From Siderastrea siderea (taxonomy: Eukaryota > Cnidaria > Anthozoa > Scleractinia > Rhizangiidae): a DNA stretch of 64,000 nucleotides. The position numbers were made by a program, and so were the translations under genes. The notes beneath the pieces are model-generated. The model was not told the origin of the DNA and searched no databases. It worked only from the letters and a program-made list of their open reading frames with translations. How positions within the stretch are numbered: position 1 is the stretch's first letter; each line of letters opens with the position of its first letter. Below are positions 1 through 9,200 of the stretch, in pieces. The DNA lies in NCBI GenBank assembly GCA_964030785.1, contig OZ034976.1, positions 1,240,001 to 1,304,000 on the forward strand. The letters are read 5' to 3'.

Positions 1-1
1 G

Positions 2-262
2 ATAAGCGTTGCCGAGATTGCAATAAGCATTTCCCTCTCCAGCCCTATCGCCCACTTCTTTGGTTATTGATAGGTCTTTATTGTTGAATTCTATGGCTTC
101 TTGAAATCTTCCAATGCGGTGATAAGCGTTGCCGAGATTGCCATAAGCTTTTCCTTCTCCAGCCTTATCGCCCACTTCTTTGGATATTGATAGGTGTTTA
201 TTGTGGAATTCTATGGCTTCTTGAAATCTTCCTAGGCTGTAATAAGCGTTGCCGAGTTGCAA
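2..262 (-). pseudogene. TPR frame fragment, open at the left edge
   Basis: About two TPR units (87 codons) read leftward from the deletion junction at 254-260 and leave the window still open. The first codons read LQLGNAYYSLGRF; the entry codon is TTG, not ATG, so this is a frame entry point and not a translation start. Two HRIGRFQ/NNKDLSIT-type units follow. It would be the C-terminal-ward continuation of the array. Whether a CHAT or other C-terminal domain follows outside the window cannot be seen. Confidence 0.55.
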
Positions 263-741
263 TAGGCGAATCCTTCTCCAGCCCTATCGCCCACTTCTTT
301 GGATATTGATAGTCTTTTATTGTGGAATTCTATGGCTTCTTGAAATCTTCCAAAGTTGTGATAAGCGTTGCCGAGATTGCCATAAGCTTTTCCTTCTCCA
401 GCCTTATCGCCCACTTCTTTGGATATTGATAGGTGTTTATTGTGGAATTCTATGGCTTCTTGAAATCTTCCAATGCTGTGATAAGCGTTGCCGAGATTGC
501 AATAAGCATTTCCCTCTCCAGCCCTATCGCCCACTTCTTTGGTTATTGATAGGTCTTTATTGTTGAATTCTATGGCTTCTTGAAATCTTCCAATGCGGTG
601 ATAAGCGTTGCCGAGATTGCCATAAGCTTTTCCTTCTCCAGCCTTATCGCCCACTTCTTTGGATATTGATAGGTGTTTATTGTGGAATTCTATGGCTTCT
701 TGAAATCTTCCTAGGCTGTAATAAGCGTTGCCGAGTTGCAA
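232..741 (-). pseudogene. A cassette, 4-unit TPR fragment between two junctions
   Basis: A 169-codon frame of four TPRs, entered at the 1-base-deletion junction at 733 and lost at the next junction at 254, after which it reads CNSATLITA and stops. It carries the HRIGRFQ, NNKDLSITKE and HSIGRFQ variant units that mark every A cassette (nine in the window, each 479 bp from junction to junction). A silent change in the NKRL Arg codon (near 314) is shared only with the cassette at 34300-34809, tying the two as the same position in the 34-kb repeat. There is no ATG in frame. It is best seen as one segment of a longer broken TPR gene. Confidence 0.6.
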
Positions 742-1178
742 TAGGCGAATCCTTCTCCAGCCCTATCGCCCACTTCTTTGGATATTGATAGTCGTTTATT
801 CTGGAATTCTATGGCTTCTTGAAATCTTACAAAGTTGTGATAAGCGTTGCCGAGATTGCCATAAGCTTTTCCTTCTCCAGCCTTATCGCCCACTTCTTTG
901 GATATTGATAGGTGTTTATTGTGGAATTCTATGGCTTCTTGAAATCTTCCAATGCTGTGATAAGCGTTGCCGAGATTGCAATAGGCGAATCCTTCTCCAG
1001 CCCTATCGCCCACTTCTTTGGATATTGATAGTCGTTTATTGTGGAATTCTATGGCTTCTTGAAATCTTCCAAAGTTGTGATAAGCGTTGCCGAGATTGCC
1101 ATAAGCTTTTCCTTCTCCAGCCTTATCGCCCACTTCTTTGGATATTGATAGGTGTTTATTGTGGAATTCTATGGCTTC
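711..1178 (-). pseudogene. N block, segment after the CAA-to-TAA stop
   Basis: About 3.9 TPR units lie between the in-frame TAA at 1179-1181 and the deletion junction at 733. It is in the same frame as the segment to its right, so only the stop separates them. The last complete unit has the EFQNKRL variant (gtttattctgg) found next to the A cassette in nearly every block of this kind. A private change near 831 gives NFVRFQ instead of NFGRFQ. No ATG is present. Confidence 0.55.
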
Positions 1179-3980
1179 TTAAAATCTTCCTAGGTAGCGA
1201 TAAGCAATGCCGAGATTGCAATAGGCGAATCCTTCTCCAGCCCTATCGCCCACTTCTTTGGATATTGATAGGTGTTTATTGTGGAATTCTATGGCTTCTT
1301 GAAATCTTCCAAAGTTGTGATAAGCGTTGCCAAGATTGCCATAAGCTTTTCCTTCTCCAGCCTTATCGCCCACTTCTTTGGATATTGATAGGTGTTTATT
1401 GTGGAATTGTATGGCTTCTTGAAATCTTCCTAGGTAGCGATAAGCAATGCCGAGATTGCAATAGGCGAATCCTTCTCCAGCCCTATCGCCCACTTCTTTG
1501 GATATTGATAGGTGTTTATTTTGGAATTCTATGGCTTCTTGAAATCTTCTTAGGCTGAGATAAGCGCTGCCGAGATTGCCATAAGCTTTTCCTTCTCCAG
1601 CCTTATCGCCCACTTCTTTAGATATTGATAGGTGTTTATTGTGGAATTCTATGGCTTCTTGAAATCTTCCTTGGCTGCGATAAGCGCTGCCGAGGTTGCC
1701 ATAAGCTTTTCCTTCTCCAGCCCTATCGCCCACTTCTTTGGATATTGATAGGAGTTTATTGTGGAATTCTATGGCTTCCTGAAATCTTCCTAGGCTGCAA
1801 TAAGCGTTGCCGAGATCGCAATAGGCGAATCCTTCTCCAGCCCTATCGCCCACTTCTTTGGATATTGATAGTTGTTTATTGTGGAATTTTATGGCTTCTT
1901 GAAATCTTCCTAGGCTGAGATAAGCGCTGCCGAGATTGCCATAAGCTTTTCCTTCTCCAGCCTTATCGCCCACTTCTTTAGATATTGATAGGTGTTTATT
2001 GTGGAATTCTATGGCTTCTTGAAATCTTCCTAGGCTGCGATAAGCGCTGCCGCGATTGCCATAAGCTTTTCCTTCTGCAGCCCTATCGCCCACTTCTTTG
2101 GATATTGATAGGTGTTTATTGTGGAATTCTATGGCTTCTTGAAATCTTCCTAGGCTGCAATAAGCGCTGCCGAGATTGCCATAAGCTTTTCCTTCTCCAG
2201 CCTTATCGCCCACTTCTTTAGATATTGATAGGTGTTTATTGTGGAATTCTATGGCTTCTTGAAATCTTCCTAGGCTGCGATAAGCGCTGCCGAGATTGCC
2301 ATAAGCTTTTTCTTCTCCAGCCCTATCGCCCACTTCTTTGGATATTGATAGGTGTTTATTGTGGAATTCTATGGCTTCTTGAAATCTTCCTAGGCTGCGA
2401 TAAGCGCTGCCGAGATTGCCATAAGCTTTTCCTTCTCCAGCCTTATCGCCCACTTCTTTAGATATTGATAGGTGTTTATTGTGGAATTCTATGGCTTCTT
2501 GAAATCTTCCTAGGCTGCGATAAGCGCTGCCGAGGTTGCCATAAGCTTTTCCTTCTGCAGCCCTATCGCCCACTTCTTTGGATATTGATAGGTGTTTATT
2601 GTGGAATTCTATGGCTTCCTGAAATCTTCCTAGGCTGCAATAAGCGTTACCGAGATCGCAATAGGCGAATCCTTCTCCAGCCCTATCGCCCACTTCTTTT
2701 AATATTGATAGGTGTTTATTATGGAACTCTATGGCTTCTTGAAATCTTCCTAGGCTCTGATAAGCCTTGCCGAGATGGCAATAGGCGCTTCCTTCTCCAG
2801 ACTTATCGCCCCCTTCTTTGGATATTGTTAGATGTTTATTGTGCAATTCTATGGCTTCTTGAAATCTCCCAAGGCTGTCATAAGCGTTGCCGAGATTGCA
2901 ATAAGCTTTTCCTTCTCCAGCCTTATTGCCCACTTCTTTGGATATTGATAGGTCTTTATTGTGGAATACTATGGCTTCTTGAAATCTTCCAAAGTTGTGA
3001 TAAGCGTTGCCGAGATTGCCATAAGCTCTTCCTTCTCCAGCCTTATCGCCCACTTCTTTGGATATTGATAGCTCTTTATTGTGGAATTCTATGGCTTCTT
3101 GAAATCTTCCTGGGCTGTCATAAGCGTTGCCGAGATTGCCATAAGCTTTTCCTTCTCCAGCCTTATCGCCCCCTTCTTTGGATATTGATAGGTGTTTATT
3201 GTGGAATTCTATGGCTTCTTGCAATCTTCCAAGACTGTGATAAGCGTTGCCGAGATGGCCATAAGCTTTTCTTTCTCCAGCCTTATCGCCCACCTCTTTG
3301 GATATTGATAGGTCTTTATTGTGGAATTCTATGGCTTCTTGAAATCTTCCAACGCTGTGATAAACGTTGCCGAGATTGCCATAATTTTTTCCTTCTCCAG
3401 CCTTATCGCCCATTTCTTTGGAAATTGATAGGTGTTTATTGTGGAATTCTATGGCTTCTTGAAGTCTTCCTAGGCTGTCATAAGCGTTGCCGAGATTGCC
3501 ATAAGCTTTTCCTTCTCCAGCGTTATCGCCCACTTCTTTGGATATTGATAGGAGTTTATTGTGGAATTCTATGGCTGCTTGAAATCTTTCAAGGCTGTGA
3601 TAAGCGTTGCCGAGATTGCCATAAGCTTTTCCTTCTCCAGCCTTATCGCCCACTTCTTTGGATATTGATAGGTGTTTATTGTGGAATTCTATGGCTTCTT
3701 GAAATCTTCCAATGCTGTGATAAGCGTTGCCGAGATTGCAATAAGCATTTCCCTCTCCAGCCCTATCGCCCACTTCTTTGGTTATTGATAGGTCTTTATT
3801 GTTGAATTCTATGGCTTCTTGAAATCTTCCAATGCGGTGATAAGCGTTGCCGAGATTGCCATAAGCTTTTCCTTCTCCAGCCTTATCGCCCACTTCTTTG
3901 GATATTGATAGGTGTTTATTGTGGAATTCTATGGCTTCTTGAAATCTTCCTAGGCTGTAATAAGCGTTGCCGAGTTGCAA
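1179..3980 (-). CDS. TPR array segment, 23 repeats (TTC28/LGN-like), partial
   Basis: A 933-codon open frame with about 23 TPR units, entered at the junction at 3972 (TTG codon) and ended by TAA at 1179-1181, where CAA of GRFQ became TAA. The right half (about 2700-3900) holds the most varied units, including KEGGDKSGEG, HLGKAYQS and the KEMGDKAGEGKNY unit with an in-frame ATG at 3411-3413. The left half is the homogenised RSLG/CSLG/LSLG type. The unit at 2941 is a chimera (NKDL followed by KEVGNK) that appears to have lost five units and with them a +1 frameshift present in two other N blocks. Inferred role: protein-binding solenoid. It is not an independent gene, because no credible start is visible. 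Confidence 0.65.
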   Translation of the reverse strand: MQLGNAYYSLGRFQEAIEFHNKHLSISKEVGDKAGEGKAYGNLGNAYHRIGRFQEAIEFNNKDLSITKEVGDRAGEGNAYCNLGNAYHSIGRFQEAIEFHNKHLSISKEVGDKAGEGKAYGNLGNAYHSLERFQAAIEFHNKLLSISKEVGDNAGEGKAYGNLGNAYDSLGRLQEAIEFHNKHLSISKEMGDKAGEGKNYGNLGNVYHSVGRFQEAIEFHNKDLSISKEVGDKAGERKAYGHLGNAYHSLGRLQEAIEFHNKHLSISKEGGDKAGEGKAYGNLGNAYDSPGRFQEAIEFHNKELSISKEVGDKAGEGRAYGNLGNAYHNFGRFQEAIVFHNKDLSISKEVGNKAGEGKAYCNLGNAYDSLGRFQEAIELHNKHLTISKEGGDKSGEGSAYCHLGKAYQSLGRFQEAIEFHNKHLSILKEVGDRAGEGFAYCDLGNAYCSLGRFQEAIEFHNKHLSISKEVGDRAAEGKAYGNLGSAYRSLGRFQEAIEFHNKHLSISKEVGDKAGEGKAYGNLGSAYRSLGRFQEAIEFHNKHLSISKEVGDRAGEEKAYGNLGSAYRSLGRFQEAIEFHNKHLSISKEVGDKAGEGKAYGNLGSAYCSLGRFQEAIEFHNKHLSISKEVGDRAAEGKAYGNRGSAYRSLGRFQEAIEFHNKHLSISKEVGDKAGEGKAYGNLGSAYLSLGRFQEAIKFHNKQLSISKEVGDRAGEGFAYCDLGNAYCSLGRFQEAIEFHNKLLSISKEVGDRAGEGKAYGNLGSAYRSQGRFQEAIEFHNKHLSISKEVGDKAGEGKAYGNLGSAYLSLRRFQEAIEFQNKHLSISKEVGDRAGEGFAYCNLGIAYRYLGRFQEAIQFHNKHLSISKEVGDKAGEGKAYGNLGNAYHNFGRFQEAIEFHNKHLSISKEVGDRAGEGFAYCNLGIAYRYLGRF

Positions 3981-5779
3981 TAGGCGAATCCTTCTCCAGC
4001 CCTATCGCCCACTTCTTTGGATATTGATAGTCGTTTATTGTGGAATTCTATGGCTTCTTGAAATCTTCCAAAGTTGTGATAAGCGTTGCCGAGATTGCCA
4101 TAAGCTTTTCCTTCTCCAGCCTTATCGCCCACTTCTTTGGATATTGATAGGTGTTTATTGTGGAATTCTATGGCTTCTTGAAATCTTCCTAGGCTGTGAT
4201 AAGCGTTGCCGAGATTGCAATAGGCGAATCCTTCTCCAGCCCTATCGCCCACTTCTTTGGATATTGATAGTCGTTTATTGTGGAATTCTATGGCTTCTTG
4301 AAATCTTCCAAAGTTGTGATAAGCGTTGCCGAGATTGCCATAAGCTTTTCCTTCTCCAGCCTTATCGCCCACTTCTTTGGATATTGATAGGTGTTTATTG
4401 TGGAATTCTATGGCTTCTTGAAATCTTCCTAGGTAGCGATAAGCAATGCCGAGATTGCAATAGGCGAATCCTTCTCCAGCCCTATCGCCCACTTCTTTGG
4501 ATATTGATAGTTGTTTATTGTGGAATTCTATGGCTTCTTGAAATCTTCCAAAGTTGTGATAAGCGTTGCCGAGATTGCCATAAGCTTTTCCTTCTCCAGC
4601 CTTATCGCCCACTTCTTTGGATATTGATAGGTGTTTATTGTGGAATTCTATGGCTTCTTGAAATCTTCCTAGGTAGCGATAAGCAATGCCGAGATTGCAA
4701 TAGGCGAATCCTTCTCCAGCCCTATCGCCCACTTCTTTGGATATTGATAGGTGTTTATTTTGGAATTCTATGGCTTCTTGAAATCTTCTTAGGCTGAGAT
4801 AAGCGCTGCCGAGATTGCCATAAGCTTTTCCTTCTCCAGCCTTATCGCCCACTTCTTTAGATATTGATAGGTGTTTATTGTGGAATTCTATGGCTTCTTG
4901 AAATCTTCCTAGGCTGCGATAAGGGCTGCCGAAATTGCCATAAGCTTTTCCTTCTCCAGCCCTATCGCCCACTTCTTTGGATATTGATAGGAGTTTATTG
5001 TGGAATTCTATGGCTTCCTGAAATCTTCCTAGGCTGCAATAAGCGTTGCCGAGATCGCAATAGGCGAATCCTTCTCCAGCCTTATCGCCCACTTCTTTGG
5101 ATATTGATAGTTGTTTATTGTGGAATTTTATGGCTTCTTGAAATCTTCCTAGGCTGAGATAAGCGCTGCCGAGATTGCCATAAGCTTTTCCTTCTCCAGC
5201 CTTATCGCCCACTTCTTTAGATATTGATAGGTGTTTATTGTGGAATTCTATGGCTTCTTGAAATCTTCCTAGGCTGCGATAAGCGCTGCCGCGATTGCCA
5301 TAAGCTTTTCCTTCTGCAGCCCTATCGCCCACTTCTTTGGATATTGATAGGTGTTTATTGTGGAATTCTATGGCTTCTTGAAATCTTCCAAAGTTGTGAT
5401 AAGCGTTGCCGAGATTGCCATAAGCTTTTCCTTCTCCAGCCTTATCGCCCACTTCTTTGGATATTGATAGGTGTTTATTGTGGAATTCTATGGCTTCTTG
5501 AAATCTTCCAATGCTGTGATAAGCGTTGCCGAGATTGCAATAAGCATTTCCCTCTCCAGCCCTATCGCTCACTTCTTTGGTTATTGATAGGTCTTTATTG
5601 TTGAATTCTATGGCTTCTTGAAATCTTCCAATGCGGTGATAAGCGTTGCCGAGATTGCCATAAGCTTTTCCTTCTCCAGCCTTATCGCCCACTTCTTTGG
5701 ATATTGATAGGTGTTTATTGTGGAATTCTATGGCTTCTTGAAATCTTCCTAGGCTGTAATAAGCGTTGCCGAGTTGCAA
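3950..5779 (-). CDS. C block TPR array segment, 15 repeats, partial
   Basis: A 609-codon frame of 15 TPRs between the junctions at 5771 and 3972, ending CNSATLITA. Variants include GNRGSAYRS, the GNFGSPY unit near 4925 and the RYLG units. One private change near 5569 gives KEVSDR for KEVGDR. The block at 38499-40328 is its counterpart in the second 34-kb copy, with the same length. No ATG in frame, so it reads as the interior of a longer protein. Confidence 0.6.
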   Translation of the reverse strand: MQLGNAYYSLGRFQEAIEFHNKHLSISKEVGDKAGEGKAYGNLGNAYHRIGRFQEAIEFNNKDLSITKEVSDRAGEGNAYCNLGNAYHSIGRFQEAIEFHNKHLSISKEVGDKAGEGKAYGNLGNAYHNFGRFQEAIEFHNKHLSISKEVGDRAAEGKAYGNRGSAYRSLGRFQEAIEFHNKHLSISKEVGDKAGEGKAYGNLGSAYLSLGRFQEAIKFHNKQLSISKEVGDKAGEGFAYCDLGNAYCSLGRFQEAIEFHNKLLSISKEVGDRAGEGKAYGNFGSPYRSLGRFQEAIEFHNKHLSISKEVGDKAGEGKAYGNLGSAYLSLRRFQEAIEFQNKHLSISKEVGDRAGEGFAYCNLGIAYRYLGRFQEAIEFHNKHLSISKEVGDKAGEGKAYGNLGNAYHNFGRFQEAIEFHNKQLSISKEVGDRAGEGFAYCNLGIAYRYLGRFQEAIEFHNKHLSISKEVGDKAGEGKAYGNLGNAYHNFGRFQEAIEFHNKRLSISKEVGDRAGEGFAYCNLGNAYHSLGRFQEAIEFHNKHLSISKEVGDKAGEGKAYGNLGNAYHNFGRFQEAIEFHNKRLSISKEVGDRAGEGFAYCNSATLITA

Positions 5780-6234
5780 TAGGCGAATCCTTCTCCAGCC
5801 CTATCGCCCACTTCTTTGGATATTGATAGTCGTTTATTGTGGAATTCTATGGCTTCTTGAAATCTTCCAAAGTTGTGATAAGCGTTGCCGAGATTGCCAT
5901 AAGCTTTTCCTTCTCCAGCCTTATCGCCCACTTCTTTGGATATTGATAGGTGTTTATTGTGGAATTCTATGGCTTCTTGAAATCTTCCAATGCTGTGATA
6001 AGCGTTGCCGAGATTGCAATAAGCATTTCCCTCTCCAGCCCTATCGCCCACTTCTTTGGTTATTGATAGGTCTTTATTGTTGAATTCTATGGCTTCTTGA
6101 AATCTTCCAATGCGGTGATAAGCGTTGCCGAGATTGCCATAAGCTTTTCCTTCTCCAGCCTTATCGCCCACTTCTTTGGATATTGATAGGTGTTTATTGT
6201 GGAATTCTATGGCTTCTTGAAATCTTCCTAGGCT
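5749..6234 (-). pseudogene. A cassette with a private stop near its entry
   Basis: Four-unit A cassette between the junctions at 6250 and 5771. The entry unit has TAC changed to TAA (6235-6237), so the frame is blocked immediately after LQLGNAY. The other eight cassettes keep TAC here. The same base change makes the tail of the frame to its right read ATLIKA instead of ATLITA. The remaining units carry the usual HRIGRFQ/NNKDL markers. Confidence 0.55.
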
Positions 6235-9200
6235 TTAATAAGCGTTGCCGAGTTGCAATAGGCGAATCCTTCTCCAGCCCTATCGCCCACTTCTTTGGAT
6301 ATTGATAGTCGTTTATTCTGGAATTCTATGGCTTCTTGAAATCTTCCAAAGTTGTGATAAGCGTTCCCGAGATTGCCATAAGCTTTTCCTTCTCCAGCCT
6401 TATCGCCCACTTCTTTGGATATTGATAGGTGTTTATTGTGGAATTCTATGGCTTCTTGAAATCTTCCTAGGCTGTGATAAGCGTTGCCGAGATTGCAATA
6501 GGCGAATCCTTCTCCAGCCCTATCGCCCACTTCTTTGGATATTGATAGTCGTTTATTGTGGAATTCTATGGCTTCTTGAAATCTTCCAAAGTTGTGATAA
6601 GCGTTGCCGAGATTGCCATAAGCTTTTCCTTCTCCAGCCTTATCGCCCACTTCTTTGGATATTGATAGGTGTTTATTGTGGAATTCTATGGCTTCTTGAA
6701 ATCTTCCTAGGTAGCGATAAGCAATGCCGAGATTGCAATAGGCGAATCCTTCTCCAGCCCTATCGCCCACTTCTTTGGATATTGATAGGTGTTTATTGTG
6801 GAATTCTATGGCTTCTTGAAATCTTCCAAAGTTGTGATAAGCGTTGCCAAGATTGCCATAAGCTTTTCCTTCTCCAGCCTTATCGCCCACTTCTTTGGAT
6901 ATTGCTAGGTGTTTATTGTGGAATTGTATGGCTTCTTGAAATCTTCCTAGGTAGCGATAAGCAATGCCGAGATTGCAATAGGCGAATCCTTCTCCAGCCC
7001 TATCGCCCACTTCTTTGGATATTGATAGGTGTTTATTTTGGAATTCTATGGCTTCTTGAAATCTTCTTAGGCTGAGATAAGCGCTGCCGAGATTGCCATA
7101 AGCTTTTCCTTCTCCAGCCTTATCGCCCACTTCTTTAGATATTGATAGGTGTTTATTGTGGAATTCTATGGCTTCTTGAAATCTTCCTTGGCTGCGATAA
7201 GCGCTGCCGAGGTTGCCATAAGCTTTTCCTTCTCCAGCCCTATCGCCCACTTCTTTGGATATTGATAGGAGTTTATTGTGGAATTCTATGGCTTCCTGAA
7301 ATCTTCCTAGGCTGCAATAAGCGTTGCCGAGATCGCAATAGGCGAATCCTTCTCCAGCCCTATCGCCCACTTCTTTGGATATTGATAGTTGTTTATTGTG
7401 GAATTCTATGGCTTCTTGAAATCTTCCTAGGCTGCGATAAGCGCTGCCGCGATTGCCATAAGCTTTTCCTTCTGCAGCCCTATCGCCCACTTCTTTGGAT
7501 ATTGATAGGTGTTTATTGTGGAATTCTATGGCTTCTTGAAATCTTCCTAGGCTGCAATAAGCGCTGCCGAGATTGCCATAAGCTTTTCCTTCTCCAGCCT
7601 TATCGCCCACTTCTTTAGATATTGATAGGTGTTTATTGTGGAATTCTATGGCTTCTTGAAATCTTCCAAAGTTGTGATAAGCGTTGCCGAGATTGCCATA
7701 AGCTTTTCCTTCTCCAGCCTTATCGCCCACTTCTTTGGATATTGATAGGTGTTTATTGTGGAATTCTATGGCTTCTTGAAATCTTCCAATGCTGTGATAA
7801 GCGTTGCCGAGATTGCAATAAGCATTTCCCTCTCCAGCCCTATCGCCCACTTCTTTGGTTATTGATAGGTCTTTATTGTTGAATTCTATGGCTTCTTGAA
7901 ATCTTCCAATGCGGTGATAAGCGTTGCCGAGATTGCCATAAGCTTTTCCTTCTCCAGCCTTATCGCCCACTTCTTTGGATATTGATAGGTGTTTATTGTG
8001 GAATTGTATGGCTTCTTGAAATCTTCCTAGGTAGCGATAAGCAATGCCGAGATTGCAATAGGCGAATCCTTCTCCAGCCCTATCGCCCACTTCTTTGGAT
8101 ATTGATAGGTGTTTATTTTGGAATTCTATGGCTTCTTGAAATCTTCTTAGGCTGAGATAAGCGCTGCCGCGATTGCCATAAGCTTTTCCTTCTGCAGCCC
8201 TATCGCCCACTTCTTTGGATATTGATAGGTGTTTATTGTGGAATTCTATGGCTTCTTGAAATCTTCCAAAGTTGTGATAAGCGTTGCCGAGATTGCCATA
8301 AGCTTTTCCTTCTCCAGCCTTATCGCCCACTTCTTTGGATATTGATAGGTGTTTATTGTGGAATTCTATGGCTTCTTGAAATCTTCCAATGCTGTGATAA
8401 GCGTTGCCGAGATTGCAATAAGCATTTCCCTCTCCAGCCCTATCGCCCACTTCTTTGGTTATTGATAGGTCTTTATTGTTGAATTCTATGGCTTCTTGAA
8501 ATCTTCCAATGCGGTGATAAGCGTTGCCGAGATTGCCATAAGCTTTTCCTTCTCCAGCCTTATCGCCCACTTCTTTGGATATTGATAGGTGTTTCTTGTG
8601 GAATTGTATGGCTTCTTGAAATCTTCCTAGGTAGCGATAAGCAATGCCGAGATTGCAATAGGCGAATCCTTCTCCAGCCCTATCGCCCACTTCTTTGGAT
8701 ATTGATAGGTGTTTATTTTGGAATTCTATGGCTTCTTGAAATCTTCTTAGGCTGAGATAAGCGCTGCCGAGATTGCCATAAGCTTTTCCTTCTCCAGCCT
8801 TATCGCCCACTTCTTTAGATATTGATAGGTGTTTATTGTGGAATTCTATGGCTTCTTGAAATCTTCCTAGGCTGCGATAAGCGCTGCCGAGGTTGCCATA
8901 AGCTTTTCTTTCTCCAGCCCTATCGCCCACTTCTTTGGATATTGATAGGAGTTTATTGTGGAATTCTATGGCTTCCTGAAATCTTCCTAGGCTGCAATAA
9001 GCGTTGCCGAGATCGCAATAGGCGAATCCTTCTCCAGCCTTATCGCCCACTTCTTTGGATATTGATAGTTGTTTATTGTGGAATTTTATGGCTTCTTGAA
9101 ATCTTCCTAGGCTGAGATAAGCGCTGCCGAGATTGCTATAAGCTTTTCCTTCTCCAGCCTTATCGCCCACTTCTTTGGATATTGATAGGTGTTTATTGTG

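Noticed and set aside
254..260. Programmed -1 ribosomal frameshifting at the junctions
   Set aside because: Re-reading one base would restore the TPR frame, but no X XXY YYZ slippery heptamer is present (the sequence is TATTGCAACTCGG on the minus strand) and no unique downstream structure exists.
711..741. MQLGNAYYSLG starts as real translation starts of many short TPR genes
   Set aside because: The codon is TTG inside a normal repeat unit shifted by a 1-base deletion. No Shine-Dalgarno or Kozak-like context change, promoter or spacer is present; the previous frame overlaps it.
3280..3300. Splice donors (GAGGTGGG, from units with cacctcttt) that could form introns removing the junctions
   Set aside because: The motif occurs only in a few divergent units. 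No matching branch point or pyrimidine-rich acceptor was found near the junctions, and every stretch between reads as TPR.
2465..3805. Long plus-strand open frames (up to 446 codons) rich in Leu, Ile and Trp, resembling multi-pass membrane proteins
   Set aside because: They are antisense shadows. The unit is 120 bp, a multiple of three, so a stop-free frame in one unit stays open in all. They start at TTG or at junctions, lack ATG and mirror the minus-strand TPR code.
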